Positions 55,018 through 63,976 are shown, numbered from the stretch's first letter. The stretch: DNA of 64,000 nt from Sinomicrobium weinanense (GCF_018863395.1 NZ_JAHKRR010000001.1:558001-622000); one strand, 5' to 3'. Notes: generated from the sequence alone by a model not told the origin. Numbers and translations are program-made.

Positions 55018-56166
55018 ATGACATTGAATTTTGATTATAAATATCCATCGGTAGACGATTTAAGGCGAAAGGCCAAACAAAGAATCCCCGGATTTGCATT
55101 TGAGTACCTGGATGGTGGCTGTAATGAAGATGTCAATCTTCACCGGAATACGGCCGAACTCAGAGAAGTACAATTAGAGCCCCGCTATCTCAAAAATTAT
55201 AAAGATGCCACCATAAAAACCACATTATTCGGAAAAGAGTACGATGCCCCTTTCGGGATCGCTCCTGTGGGATTACAGGGCCTGATGTGGCCCAACTCCC
55301 CCGAAATACTGGCTAAAGCGGCCTTAAGGCATAATATTCCCTTTATTTTAAGTACCGTAACCACATGCAGCATTGAACGCACAAGCGAACTTACTGAAGG
55401 AAATGCCTGGTTTCAACTATACAACCCGGTGGAAGACCGTATCCGGAATGATATCATTCGAAGGGCAGCAGATGCCCAGTGCCCTGCATTGGTCTTATTG
55501 TGCGACGTACCTACCTTCGGGTACAGGCCCCGTGATTTTAAGAACGGTTTGGCCTTACCTCCGAAAATGACGTTGCGGAATATGATCCAGATTTTGGGCA
55601 AACCTGCCTGGGCCTTCCAAACCCTGAAACACGGACAGCCCGATTTTGAAAATATGAAACCTTACATGCCCGAAGGACTTAATTTAAAACAATTGGGAAA
55701 ATTCATGGACCAGACTTTTTCCGGCAGATTAAATGAAGAGCGAATTAAACCGATCAGGGATCAATGGAAAGGAAAGCTGATCTTAAAAGGCGTTGTTTCC
55801 GAAGCAGACACTCAGGAAGCTATACGATTGGGATTTGACGGTATAATCGTTTCAAATCACGGGGGAAGACAATTGGATGCCGGAGAATCGACCATCAGGC
55901 CTTTAATCGACATTGCCGGGAAATACGGGGATAAAATTGAAGTAATGATGGATAGCGGGCTCCGTTCCGGGCCTGATATAGCCAGGGCCCTGGCCGGCGG
56001 GGCCAAATTTACATTTATGGGAAGGTCATTCATGTACGGAACCGCTGCCCTTGGCCGTAAAGGCGGAGATCATACGATCTCCATGCTTAAAGTGCAGTTA
56101 AAACAGGTTATGGACCAACTTTGCTGTGAAGATGTCAGAGACCTGCCCCGGCATTTTGTCCGATAA
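55018..56166 (+). CDS. FMN-dependent alpha-hydroxy acid dehydrogenase/oxidase (LldD-like)
   Basis: This encodes 382 residues, full length. It is a TIM-barrel FMN enzyme with FEYLDGGCNEDVN, FGIAPVGLQGLMWP, KLILKGVVSEADT (flavin Lys), the catalytic base His in VSNHGGRQLDAG, and MMDSGLRSGPDIARALAGGA. Family members oxidise L-lactate, glycolate or related 2-hydroxy acids to 2-oxo acids. There is no membrane-binding loop of obvious length, and it may be soluble. A promoter-like box and an 89-base gap set it apart from the glycan genes, so a link to that pathway is not assumed. A strong terminator follows. Confidence 0.9.
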   Translation: MTLNFDYKYPSVDDLRRKAKQRIPGFAFEYLDGGCNEDVNLHRNTAELREVQLEPRYLKNYKDATIKTTLFGKEYDAPFGIAPVGLQGLMWPNSPEILAKAALRHNIPFILSTVTTCSIERTSELTEGNAWFQLYNPVEDRIRNDIIRRAADAQCPALVLLCDVPTFGYRPRDFKNGLALPPKMTLRNMIQILGKPAWAFQTLKHGQPDFENMKPYMPEGLNLKQLGKFMDQTFSGRLNEERIKPIRDQWKGKLILKGVVSEADTQEAIRLGFDGIIVSNHGGRQLDAGESTIRPLIDIAGKYGDKIEVMMDSGLRSGPDIARALAGGAKFTFMGRSFMYGTAALGRKGGDHTISMLKVQLKQVMDQLCCEDVRDLPRHFVR

Positions 56167-56188
56167 GTAAATTTATAGGCCAGTAGAT

Positions 56189-56226
56189 AAAAAGCACCGT
56201 TAATCGCAGTATTTCCGGTGCTTTTT
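56189..56226 (+). terminator. Rho-independent terminator
   Basis: The stem AAAAAGCACCG/CGGTGCTTTTT surrounds a 16-base loop, with a T-run on the 3' side. It ends the FMN-enzyme transcript and also faces the minus-strand tRNA. Confidence 0.88.
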
Positions 56227-56360
56227 TATTTTTATGATATGGTTCGAAGTCTTCCGGGGTACGTCCAGGTAGGGTATTTTGTGATATATTTTATTCGAAG
56301 CGGGAATGATAAGGATGTGATAAAAATAAAAAAGAGGCGCCCTATGAACACCTCTTTTTG

Positions 56361-56434
56361 TAGCGAGGACGGGATTTGAACCCGTGGCCTCCGGGTTATG
56401 AATCCGACGCTCTAACCAACTGAGCTACCTCGCC
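56361..56434 (-). tRNA. tRNA-Met (CAT anticodon)
   Basis: It is 74 bases long with no encoded CCA. Read on the minus strand, the acceptor GGCGAGG pairs with CCTCGCT (one G-U). The D-arm AGCTCAGTTGGTTAGAGC and the T-arm ACGGGTTCAAATCCCGT are regular. The anticodon loop is TTCATAA. It lacks the initiator's unpaired first base and GGG/CCC anticodon stem, so it is elongator Met. A lysidine-modified Ile-CAT cannot be fully excluded. The anticodon stem has an A-C apposition next to the loop. Confidence 0.95.
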
Positions 56435-56602
56435 ATTTTTAATCAAAGATACCGCAGCGTGCAGTAATATTGCCTTTGCGGCTGCAAATATAGAAACAAA
56501 ATCGGGTACCGCAAATACATAATGCAAAAAATATTTTACGATTTTAAGTTAGGATTTTTGTAAGAAATAATTATATTGTCAGTCTTAAAAAAAGGAACAG
56601 AT

Positions 56603-56986
56603 ATGCAGGATAAAATAAAATACGAGCTTGAATTTCAGATACATTCTTCTCCTCAGCTTTTATATCAATATATTTCCACGCCTTCAGGATTGTCCGAATG
56701 GTTTGCCGATAATGTAAATTCGCGCGGGGAGATCTATACTTTTATTTGGGATGACAGTGAGGAGCAGGCCAAGCTGGTACGAAAAAAGAGTGGGGAATCA
56801 GTTAAGTTCAAATGGGTGGCCTCCGAAGACGATGCTTTTTTCGAATTCAAGATCGTAGTGGATGAAATTACCAAAGATGTTTCGTTACTGATCACCGATT
56901 TCACGGAAGAGGAAGAGCTCGACGAAGCCAAAATGTTGTGGGAAAACCAGATATCAGATCTCAAGCACGTTCTGGGCTCCGTATAA
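56603..56986 (+). CDS. START-like (SRPBCC/AHSA1-type) domain protein
   Basis: This encodes 127 residues from ATG 56603, with TTG 56576 as a weaker upstream option. The helix-grip pattern is visible: YELEFQIHSSPQLLYQYISTPSGLSEWFADNV, a central beta-rich half (FKWVASEDDAFFEFKI) and a long C-terminal helix ending LKHVLGSV. The acidic stretch EEEELDEAK precedes that helix. Such proteins enclose small hydrophobic ligands. The single-domain form upstream of an aminotransferase is common in Flavobacteriia and has no assigned ligand. Confidence 0.8.
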   Translation: MQDKIKYELEFQIHSSPQLLYQYISTPSGLSEWFADNVNSRGEIYTFIWDDSEEQAKLVRKKSGESVKFKWVASEDDAFFEFKIVVDEITKDVSLLITDFTEEEELDEAKMLWENQISDLKHVLGSV

Positions 56987-57042
56987 GGTTATTTCTGTTT
57001 TTACCAGTATATTTGCCCTGAATAAATTTTCAGGGCTTTTTT

Positions 57043-57891
57043 ATGATCAATTTCAACGGCAAACTACAATCGTCCACTTCACTATTTTTAAATCACGAAA
57101 ACCGGGGCCTTCGATATGGCGATGCCCTGTTCGAAACACTGAGGGTTGTTAATTCCAAGGTATTTTTCTGGGAAGAACACTATTTGCGGCTTATGGCCTC
57201 TATGCGTATCCTGCGGATGGAGATCCCTATGGCGTTCACCATGGAATATCTCGAGAAGGAGATATTAAAAACCATAGAGGCGAATGCCCTGGGCAATAAG
57301 GCTGTAAGGGTGAGGCTCAGCGTGTACCGGGAACCCGGAGGGCTGTACCTGCCCGAATCGAGAGGAGTAGAGTATATTGTAGAAACAAAGCCGCTGGAAA
57401 GCCCGTTCTATACGCTCAATGCAGAAGAATACGGCGTAGAGCTCTTTAAAGACCATTGGGTCAATTCCGGTTTGTTGTCTACCCTCAAAACCAGTAGCAG
57501 GCTTGTTAATATCCTGGCCGGTATCTATGCGGAAGAGAACGGATATGACAACACCCTCCTGCTCAATGAGAAGAAAAATGTGATAGAGGCCATTAACGGG
57601 AATGTTTTCCTGGTCAAGGGAAATACAATAAAAACTCCGCCTGTGAACGATGGTTGTATCAATGGCATACTGCGCAAACAATTGACCAAGATCATTTCCA
57701 AACTGGAAGGATATGCACTGGAAGAAGCCTCCATATCCCCGTTTGAACTGCAAAAGGCAGACGAGCTGTTTATCACCAATGTAATAACAGGTATCCGGCC
57801 CGTGACCCGGTACAGGAAAAAACAATTCCATACAGAGGTGAGCAGGGACCTTCTCGGTAAATTGAACCTGCAGGTACGTCTCGGGGGGTGA
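57043..57891 (+). CDS. Class IV PLP aminotransferase (aminodeoxychorismate lyase / BCAT-like)
   Basis: This encodes 282 residues. Family motifs are NRGLRYGDALFETLRVVN, the RVRLSVYRE strand, the PLP Lys at about 149 in LSTLKTSSRLVNILA, EAINGNVFLVKGN and ELFITNVITGIRPVTRY. At this length and with no ilvE-type extension, aminodeoxychorismate lyase (PabC, folate pathway) is more likely than a branched-chain or D-amino-acid transaminase. It lies 56 bases after the START-like gene and probably shares its transcript. Confidence 0.85.
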   Translation: MINFNGKLQSSTSLFLNHENRGLRYGDALFETLRVVNSKVFFWEEHYLRLMASMRILRMEIPMAFTMEYLEKEILKTIEANALGNKAVRVRLSVYREPGGLYLPESRGVEYIVETKPLESPFYTLNAEEYGVELFKDHWVNSGLLSTLKTSSRLVNILAGIYAEENGYDNTLLLNEKKNVIEAINGNVFLVKGNTIKTPPVNDGCINGILRKQLTKIISKLEGYALEEASISPFELQKADELFITNVITGIRPVTRYRKKQFHTEVSRDLLGKLNLQVRLGG

Positions 57892-57931
57892 TAAAAATAT
57901 AAAAAGGGGTAGTGGAAAAGGTTGTGAAGGA

Positions 57932-58498
57932 TTAGTTGAGGTTCGGGTTTTCCGGGGCATTGGACCAAAGGAGGTAATCCCCGCCGAATTCTACCATTTT
58001 TTCCTTCCAGAAAGAAGTAGCAGGCTTGCGGATAACATTGCTTTTATAGGTGTTTTCCGAAACCACCCAGGAGTTGGACTGTAATTCTTTTTCCAGCTGA
58101 AAAGTATCCCATCCGGAGTATCCCAGAAAAAATTTGATATCGGCATTTTTAATGGTGCCGTCATTGATCAGCTGCACAATGACCTCAAAGTCTCCGCCCC
58201 AGTATATCCCGTGGGATATTTCTATACTGTTGCTGATCAATTGTGGCACTTTGTGAATGAAATAGAGATTGTCCTGCTCTACCGGCCCCCCGTTGTAGAT
58301 CTTAAAAGATCTGGTAACTTCCGGTATCAGTTCATTGAGCCGGAAAGCCAGGGGTTTATTGAGGATAAAACCAATGGAACCCTCTTCATTGTGTTCGGCA
58401 AGCAGGACCACAGACCTGTTAAATGAAACATCTCCTATGATGGAAGGCTCTGCGATCAATAAATGTCCTTTTTGTGGTTTTAAGGCAATCATAGGCAT
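57932..58498 (-). CDS. YqgE/AlgH-family protein
   Basis: This encodes 188 residues. The family start is KGHLLIAEPSIIGDVSFNRSVVLLAEHNEEGSIGFILNKPL, followed by IYNGGPVEQDNLYFIH and the YWGGDFE and FFLGYSGWDTFQLEKEL strands. It is a small cytoplasmic protein of unknown role found across Bacteria and often kept near housekeeping genes. Convergent with the aminotransferase. It is upstream of nothing else on this strand within 400 bases, and the HU terminator lies just before it. Confidence 0.93.
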   Translation of the reverse strand: MPMIALKPQKGHLLIAEPSIIGDVSFNRSVVLLAEHNEEGSIGFILNKPLAFRLNELIPEVTRSFKIYNGGPVEQDNLYFIHKVPQLISNSIEISHGIYWGGDFEVIVQLINDGTIKNADIKFFLGYSGWDTFQLEKELQSNSWVVSENTYKSNVIRKPATSFWKEKMVEFGGDYLLWSNAPENPNLN

Positions 58499-58572
58499 TT
58501 TGTTTCTTTAAATCTAAAGAAAAAAATAATAAAAACAAACTTTCAAATGTAGAAAGTGATAGGGGAACATAA

Positions 58573-58602
58573 AAAAACACCTGTGATTTCACAGGTGTTT
58601 TT
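58573..58602 (-). terminator. Terminator of the HU gene
   Basis: A perfect 13-bp stem (AAAAACACCTGTG and its complement) surrounds a 4-base loop, 26 bases past the HU stop codon on the minus strand. Confidence 0.92.
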
Positions 58603-58627
58603 ACTGTTATTTGAAAAAGCAGATAAA

Positions 58628-58900
58628 TTAGTTTACAGCACCGCTCAATTCAGCTCCTGCTTTAAACTTAACCACTTTTTTAGCAGCGATCTTGATGGTC
58701 TTTCCGGTTTGCGGGTTTCTTCCTTCTCTGGCAGCTCTTTTAGAAACTGACCATGAGCCGAAGCCTACTAAAGAGACTTTATTACCTTTTTTCAGGCTTT
58801 TCTCTACGCTCCCCAGAAAAGACTCCAGAGCTTTTTTGGCTGCGGCTTTTGTGATGCCAGCATCGGCAGCCATGGCATCGATTAATTCTGTTTTGTTCAT
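58628..58900 (-). CDS. hup: HU-family histone-like DNA-binding protein
   Basis: This encodes 90 residues. It has a textbook HU sequence: [51 protein letters not shown] and the final [14 protein letters not shown]. The DNA-binding arm RNPQTG is intact. It bends and compacts DNA as a dimer and is a major nucleoid protein. It is monocistronic, with a perfect flavobacterial promoter at 58959-58988 and a strong terminator downstream. Confidence 0.97.
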   Translation of the reverse strand: MNKTELIDAMAADAGITKAAAKKALESFLGSVEKSLKKGNKVSLVGFGSWSVSKRAAREGRNPQTGKTIKIAAKKVVKFKAGAELSGAVN

Positions 58901-58958
58901 AATATTAAGAATTTAAAAAATTAATTGTTGGTTAAACATTGTTTTTAAATTGGCTACA

Positions 58959-58988
58959 CAAATTTATACGGATTTCCTTATAACGCAA
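58959..58988 (-). promoter_or_regulatory. HU promoter (TTG-N19-TAAATTTG)
   Basis: On the minus strand, TTG (58988-58986), 19 bases and TAAATTTG (58966-58959) match the flavobacterial sigma-A consensus exactly. The start codon lies 58 bases downstream. Confidence 0.85.
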
Positions 58989-59092
58989 GTAAAATAAGGG
59001 GAAATCCCCTTTTTTGTTGATAACTTCGGAAAATTGTTGATAAAGTGTAGGCTTTTTCTTTGTTTTTTGCTAAGCTCAGTAATCATAGGCCT

Positions 59093-60040
59093 TTAGCTGA
59101 CCCTGGCTCCCGGATGGAATGTATATCCGTTCAATACGTCCACGATATTCATTTTTCGTTTTCCGGGGAGTTGTATTTCTTTCAACTTTATAAAACCATC
59201 ACTTGCGGCGACCTTTACTTCTCCTTTAGCTGTAACGATATTCCCCGTGGGTTCATTGTGCGAAACCTTTTCTTTTTCCGTCCCGTATATCTTTACCTGG
59301 GTTTCTTTGTCGTTGTTGAAAAGTGTGGTCCAGGCCCCGGGGTAAGGGCTGAGTCCCCGGATATGGTTGTATATTTCAGCAATACCCTTGTTCCAGTCTA
59401 TCCGGCAGGTGTCCTTATCTATTTTGCTGGCGGTTTTTGGATCGGAGACCTCTTCCTGTTTCCTGGTAGCTACATGGCCCGTTTCTATTTGCCTTACGGT
59501 GGTCAGTACCAGCTCAGCCCCGGTTTTCATCAGTTTGTCGTGAAGGCTTCCGGCATTGTCGTCCGGAAGGATGTCCTCCTTTTCCCGGAGAATGATCTCT
59601 CCGGTATCGATCTTGTCATCGATAAAAAAGGTGGTGACCCCGGTGACACTTTCACCGTTTATGATGGCGTGGTTGATGGGAGCTGCTCCGCGGTAATCGG
59701 GCAGGAGGGAGGCGTGCAGGTTAAAGGTCCCGTATTCCGGCATCTGCCATACGGCCCGGGGAAGCATACGGAAAGCCACCACTACCTGCAGGTTGGCGTT
59801 TAGTGACCGCAATTCGGCCAGGAACTGCTCGTCCTTTAGGTTAGTGGGTTGCAGTACTTTCAGGTTTTGAGACACGGCATACTGCTTTACGGCCGATTGC
59901 CGGATGCTTCGGCCCCTTCCCGCAGGCTTGTCCGGGGCTGTGATTACCCCGGCTATGGTATAGTTGTTTTCTACAAGTTTTTTCAGGCTTTCCACCGCAA
60001 ACTCCGGGGTGCCCATAAAGACTATTCTCAAATTTCTCAT
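59093..60040 (-). CDS. fmt: Methionyl-tRNA formyltransferase
   Basis: This encodes 315 residues, full length. It starts LRIVFMGTPEFAVESLKKLVE and has the formyltransferase core NLHASLLPDYRGAAPINHAIINGESVTGVTTFFID, where Asn, His and Asp are catalytic (the Asp by family position in the following strand). The C-terminal tRNA-binding domain includes IYNHIRGLSPYPGAWTTL. It adds a formyl group to initiator Met-tRNA in the cytoplasm. It follows recQ on the same strand across a large inverted repeat. Confidence 0.97.
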   Translation of the reverse strand: MRNLRIVFMGTPEFAVESLKKLVENNYTIAGVITAPDKPAGRGRSIRQSAVKQYAVSQNLKVLQPTNLKDEQFLAELRSLNANLQVVVAFRMLPRAVWQMPEYGTFNLHASLLPDYRGAAPINHAIINGESVTGVTTFFIDDKIDTGEIILREKEDILPDDNAGSLHDKLMKTGAELVLTTVRQIETGHVATRKQEEVSDPKTASKIDKDTCRIDWNKGIAEIYNHIRGLSPYPGAWTTLFNNDKETQVKIYGTEKEKVSHNEPTGNIVTAKGEVKVAASDGFIKLKEIQLPGKRKMNIVDVLNGYTFHPGARVS

Positions 60041-60097
60041 TTGTCAGGTTCAGGATTTAATGTTTAAGATTCAAAGTTTTTCGTCTTGCCTCCTAAC

Positions 60098-60177
60098 ACC
60101 CCCCTGCCCCCTCAAGGGGGGAGTCTTAATTCTGTTAAAAAGTGTAACAGCTCCCCCCTTGAGGGGGGCAGGGGGGT
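60098..60177. repeat. G/C-run inverted repeat between recQ and fmt
   Basis: About 26 bases of ACCCCCCTGCCCCCTCAAGG type at 60098-60123 are mirrored at 60151-60177 with one inserted base, around a 27-base loop. It is the clearest copy of the family also at 2840-2990 and 28274-28333. It may uncouple fmt from recQ transcription. Confidence 0.75.
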
Positions 60178-60189
60178 AACGAGCGAATG

Positions 60190-62091
60190 TTAAATTAACT
60201 CATACTCATTCTTATCATTTATTGTTATTTTGTCTTCTTCGAGCAATTTTTTCAAAACGTCCAGGATATATTTTTCTTTAAAAGTAAGGCTTTCGGTAAG
60301 TTCTCTGGAGGTCATGCCTTTTTGTTTCAGGGCTTTCAGGGTTTCTTCTTCGATGATCTTTGTGACTTCTCCCGAAATGCGGTTTTGTTTTTTCTGTATA
60401 CACACCGAGCAAATGTCGCAGTCTGCCGTATCCTTTTCTCCGAAATAAGAGAGTATCTGCCGGCCTTTGCAGGTCTTGTTGTCATTGACATACCGGATAA
60501 CCGACGCTACCTGTTTGTATTTTTGCTTGTTCTGCTTTTTGATCCCCTTGGCGATGACATTTATGGTAATATCGTCTTCGCGGGGGACCAGGAAGGTGAT
60601 CTGTGCATCGGAGTGCTGAGCAGTATAGGAAATGATCTCGTCTTTGGCGAGTTGTTCCAGTACGGCGATCACTTTTTTTTCTTCCGAAGTGGTTTTTTGT
60701 GCTATGAGCTTCGGGTTGATTTTGATCTCGTTGTCAAAAATGCCTCCGTAGGTACGAAGGATGGCCTGGGTAATGTGTTCAACCCCCGGATTCTTGTCCA
60801 GATACAGAAAGAGCTGATGATTGGACACGACGAATTGAAGTGTGGTTTTCCTTTCGAATTGTTCGGACAGTGATATTACGGAATTGCGGTCGAGTAGCTT
60901 CAGCCCGTTGTACGCGAGTACGGGGTTCAGTTTGTAGGTGGAGCAAAATTGGTTGAAATTGAAGGAAAACGCGGCGTTTTCTCCTTCGCCATAGGATACC
61001 TGGAAATAGTTGTTGAGTTTTTTATATAAGTGTTTTATGAATTGCACCTCCGGCAGGTTGTCGAGGAATTGGTTTCTCAGGTAGCGTTCGTCGTCCTGGT
61101 TTTTCAGGATCACGGCAAACGCTTTATTGCCGTTTCTACCGGCCCTTCCGGCTTCCTGGTAGTAGCTTTCCATGTTCTCCGGCAGGTGCATATGGACGAT
61201 CGTTTTTACATCCGGCTTGTCTATGCCCATACCAAAGGCATTGGTGGCCACCATGGCCTGTGTACTGTTGTTGAGCCATTGCCGCAACTTTTCGTTCTTT
61301 TCCTCGGGGGTAATGCCGCCGTGATAGTAATCTGCCGTGATATTATTGGCTTTCAGGTGAGCAGCTATTTCTGCCGTGGCTTTACGGTTCCTGACGTAAA
61401 CAATAGAAGAGCTGGGGTTCTTTCTGAGGATCTGCTTGAGCTTGTAGAGCTTATCCTCTTCTTCAAACACCATATAAGCAATGTTGGGCCGGGCGAAGGA
61501 ATGCCGGAAAACAGTGGCTTCCCCGATCCGGAGATTTTCCAGGATATCTTCGGTGACCTTTGCGGTTGCGGAAGCAGTGAGGGCAATGGTCGGGACGTTC
61601 GGGAACATTTCCTTGAGCACAGCACAGTTCCGGTAGGCCGGCCGGAAATCGTTTCCCCATTGAGAGATACAGTGAGCCTCGTCTATGGCTACGAGGTTTA
61701 CGGGCATCTGGCGTATCCTTTCCAAGACCAGGTCTTGTTGCAGGCGTTCCGGAGACAGGTACAGGAATTTGTAATTGCCGTATATACAATTGTCCAGAAT
61801 ACTGTCTACCTCGCTGTATTTTAGTCCGCCAGTCAGTGCCGTTGCCTTGATGCCTTTGGCCTTCAGGTTCTCCACCTGATCGCGTATAAGGGCCACCAGG
61901 GGAGAGATAACAATGCATATGCCGTCCCTGGTCAGGGCAGGGACCTGGAAACATATGGATTTTCCGCCGCTTGTTGGAAGCAGGGCCAGGGCATTTTGTC
62001 CGCCCAAAAGTGCATTGATGATCTGCTTTTGCGGATGCCGGAAGGTGTCAAACCCCCAGTACTTGTTTAATATGTGTAGTGGTTCTAGCGT
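60190..62091 (-). CDS. recQ: RecQ-family ATP-dependent DNA helicase, no standard start codon
   Basis: The call is 633 residues, starting at ACG 62091. Helicase motifs are motif 0 FRHPQ (Gln21), Walker A TSGGKS, DEAH in AIDEAHCISQWGNDFRPAY, and the motif VI region YYQEAGRAGRNG. A zinc site CKGRQILSYFGEKD..CDICSVC and a winged helix follow, with no HRDC domain. The first ATG/GTG/TTG-type start in frame is TTG 62007, which would remove motif 0. Upstream, conserved RecQ residues (PLHILNKYWGFDTFRHPQKQ) continue to an ACG that stands exactly where ATG is expected, two codons after a stop. Either a rare ACG start is used or the start was lost by mutation or a base error. Confidence 0.85.
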   Translation of the reverse strand, partial: TLEPLHILNKYWGFDTFRHPQKQIINALLGGQNALALLPTSGGKSICFQVPALTRDGICIVISPLVALIRDQVENLKAKGIKATALTGGLKYSEVDSILDNCIYGNYKFLYLSPERLQQDLVLERIRQMPVNLVAIDEAHCISQWGNDFRPAYRNCAVLKEMFPNVPTIALTASATAKVTEDILENLRIGEATVFRHSFARPNIAYMVFEEEDKLYKLKQILRKNPSSSIVYVRNRKATAEIAAHLKANNITADYYHGGITPEEKNEKLRQWLNNSTQAMVATNAFGMGIDKPDVKTIVHMHLPENMESYYQEAGRAGRNGNKAFAVILKNQDDERYLRNQFLDNLPEVQFIKHLYKKLNNYFQVSYGEGENAAFSFNFNQFCSTYKLNPVLAYNGLKLLDRNSVISLSEQFERKTTLQFVVSNHQLFLYLDKNPGVEHITQAILRTYGGIFDNEIKINPKLIAQKTTSEEKKVIAVLEQLAKDEIISYTAQHSDAQITFLVPREDDITINVIAKGIKKQNKQKYKQVASVIRYVNDNKTCKGRQILSYFGEKDTADCDICSVCIQKKQNRISGEVTKIIEEETLKALKQKGMTSRELTESLTFKEKYILDVLKKLLEEDKITINDKNEYELI

Positions 62092-62112
62092 GGTTTATAG
62101 TTTTAGGTTCAA

Positions 62113-62160
62113 CCCTTCGACACTTCGGCTGCGCTCAGTGCAGGCAAGCTCAGGGTGACA
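62113..62160. repeat. CCCTTCGACACTTCGGCTGC..AGCTCAGGGTGACA repeat
   Basis: This is a long member of the CTTCGAC/GCTCAG family, with two nested copies of the motif. The rest of the gap to 62343 shows no gene. It includes a partial CTTGTCTGAG match to the 24-bp motif at about 62210-62219. Confidence 0.65.
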
Positions 62161-62343
62161 GGTTTAAAGTCTAAAGTTCAAGGTTTCAGGTTTGGTTTTG
62201 GTTTTTGGGCTTGTCTGAGTTGTGTTGATGAACTTTAGTGTAAAAACTAACTCTAAGTTAGGAAAAAGTACCCGAAGTAAGGAAAATATGTAGGGTTTTC
62301 AGACAGCCCGGAGAGGCTTAAGGCCTCATAAATCGTCATTCGG

Positions 62344-62919
62344 CTATTTCCGGGAGATACCCTCATAACTGTTGTTAGGGATTTTTGTCTTGTCCAGTTG
62401 CTTTTTCATTTTATAATTTGTGAGTTCAATACCTTGTTTTATCACCTTTTGCTTTGTTAATACCTCAAATCCGGCTTTTTCAAAAAAGGGTCTGGCCGTT
62501 ATGCTGGCATTTACGGTCAGTTCCGATTGTCCTCTTTGTATGGCTTCTTTCTCAATTTTATTATAGAGTTCACGGGCAATTCCCTGGCGCTGGTAATCCT
62601 TGTGAACAAAAAGGAGGTCAATATGATGGCCTTTATCCAGGGTGCAAAAACCGGTTATTTTTTCGTTGTTTTGGGTAACCCATACCTGCTGACTTGTTAA
62701 AATGCGATGCCACCTGTCTTTGTCTTCAATGCCCGAAGCCCATACATGTATTTGTTCGTTATTGTAGTCACTCCTGCATATTGTAGAGATGGTATCGGCA
62801 AACAGTTGCCGTAATTCTTCCAGGTCTGCAAGTTGTCCCTTTCTCAATGTTCTTGTTTTTAATTTACTAATGAATATACCGGGAGTTGTTGGAGGTTTAA
62901 CGGATCTTATGCGATACAT
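62344..62919 (-). CDS. GNAT-family N-acetyltransferase
   Basis: This encodes 191 residues from an ATG that directly abuts the stop of the upstream gene. The GNAT fold is clear from LRKGQLADLEELRQLFADTI, the WVTQNNEKITGFCTL strand, HIDLLFVHKDYQRQGIARELYNKIEKEA (acetyl-CoA loop Q-x-x-G-x-A) and LTVNASITARPFFEKAGFEV. The first 25 residues and the last 20 extend beyond the core. The substrate is unknown. It belongs to a three-gene minus-strand run with the next two entries. Confidence 0.9.
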   Translation of the reverse strand: MYRIRSVKPPTTPGIFISKLKTRTLRKGQLADLEELRQLFADTISTICRSDYNNEQIHVWASGIEDKDRWHRILTSQQVWVTQNNEKITGFCTLDKGHHIDLLFVHKDYQRQGIARELYNKIEKEAIQRGQSELTVNASITARPFFEKAGFEVLTKQKVIKQGIELTNYKMKKQLDKTKIPNNSYEGISRK

Positions 62920-63351
62920 TCAATCAAAAGGCAAAAGGTCCGGTTCTAAAAAATGTTTTTTTGCCCATGGAGAATTGTAAATATCTACTCCGTAATGACA
63001 GGACATGAGGTCCTTAAAATTATATTTCAGTCTTGGAAATTCTCTTATGAATGCCCTAAATGTCCCGGATTCCGATCTCAGCATAAAGTGATAAACCGCC
63101 TTAACTGCTGCAACCGTCAGGGTCTTATTGAATTTATGGGCTGCTCCGAGTTTCGTTACATAGTTCAGTAATTGAAAACACAGGTTGTCAATAGCCTTGT
63201 CAATCCCATATTTATCAATATGGATCCAGGCAAGCCTTAGATGGGCTTCGTGGTTGAACAATTCAGGACTAAGGGTTCCGCTTTCAAACTGTTGTTCAAA
63301 TTCGAAGTCACTTAATGTGAAATGATTTTCCATAACTTCTTTATTTATCAT
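62920..63351 (-). CDS. Conserved-looking hypothetical protein with His-rich helices
   Basis: This encodes 143 residues, with a second in-frame ATG at 63333. It is all-helical by pattern. A core of LFNHEAHLRLAWIHIDKYGIDKAIDNL, then KFNKTLTVAAVKAVYHFM and a C-terminal SPWAKKHFLEPDLLPFD hold several His and acidic residues that could bind a metal or ligand. I do not recognise the family. It is cytoplasmic. The stop codon and the next start abut without a gap, so it is almost certainly cotranslated with the acetyltransferase. Confidence 0.65.
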   Translation of the reverse strand: MINKEVMENHFTLSDFEFEQQFESGTLSPELFNHEAHLRLAWIHIDKYGIDKAIDNLCFQLLNYVTKLGAAHKFNKTLTVAAVKAVYHFMLRSESGTFRAFIREFPRLKYNFKDLMSCHYGVDIYNSPWAKKHFLEPDLLPFD

Positions 63352-63424
63352 TGTTTTTTCTCAGTCTGCCGTCAACCATCCTTCTCTGATTGCATTCAAT
63401 CTGCAATCAATCCTCATTTCCCCG

Positions 63425-63976
63425 TCACCACTGCTTTTCCGTTTCCAGGTATTTCAGCATAAAATCTACCCGGGCCGATACAGGGCCGATGGGGACCTCT
63501 ACAAGTTCGTATCCGTAAGCAATATAAGTAGATTTTATAAAATGATGAATAACTTCGGCCTGTTGAAAGTTTTCATAACGTTCGTTGTCGGAAACATAGA
63601 TGTCTTCCCAGGGGGGTAATACGAATATTACATCATACCTGCAATGTTTACAGATCTCTGTAAAATCTGGCGGATAGGAAGTGCCGGCATAGTCCATGTA
63701 AGCGAGTACATCATGGACTCCCCGGTCTATAAAGACCCTGCCTGCCTTTTCTTTTTCTGCCCCGGCATATTGCTGCCTTCGGCTTTCCAGCAATTTTTTA
63801 CTGAACAATAAAGGATCAGTGAGAAATAACTGGGCTATTCCCTGTTTTTGCGCTTCCAGGGTAACCTGCCTGGATATTTCCGGAAAACAGGTGTCCCCCC
63901 TCAGGGAGAGCTCCTGCAGGACGGATGATTTTCCCGTTCCCGGCCCTCCTGTGATAACAATTTTCTTCGTATTCAC
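63425..63976 (-). CDS. Small AAA/NadR-like P-loop ATPase (kinase-like)
   Basis: This encodes 183 residues, complete, 24 bases from the window edge. It starts KKIVITGGPGTGKSSVLQEL (Walker A), then PEISRQVTLEAQKQG, VFIDRGVHDVLAYMDY (Walker-B-like with Asp-Arg) and a lid segment SDNERYENFQQAEVIHHFIKSTY. This matches the AAA_28 group, related to nucleoside and NadR-type kinases. The substrate is unknown. It is 73 bases ahead of the hypothetical gene on the same strand. Confidence 0.88.
   Translation of the reverse strand: MNTKKIVITGGPGTGKSSVLQELSLRGDTCFPEISRQVTLEAQKQGIAQLFLTDPLLFSKKLLESRRQQYAGAEKEKAGRVFIDRGVHDVLAYMDYAGTSYPPDFTEICKHCRYDVIFVLPPWEDIYVSDNERYENFQQAEVIHHFIKSTYIAYGYELVEVPIGPVSARVDFMLKYLETEKQW

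Noticed and set aside
55018-56166. FMN enzyme as part of the hydroxylysine pathway
   Set aside because: The HYKK/PHYKPL route yields an aldehyde, not a 2-hydroxy acid, and the gene has its own promoter-like box.
56361-56434. Initiator tRNA-fMet beside fmt
   Set aside because: The acceptor end is paired and the anticodon stem lacks the GGG/CCC run. Fmt is 2.7 kb away.
60190-62007. recQ starting at TTG 62007
   Set aside because: This would delete motif 0, which RecQ needs for ATP binding, and conserved sequence continues upstream.
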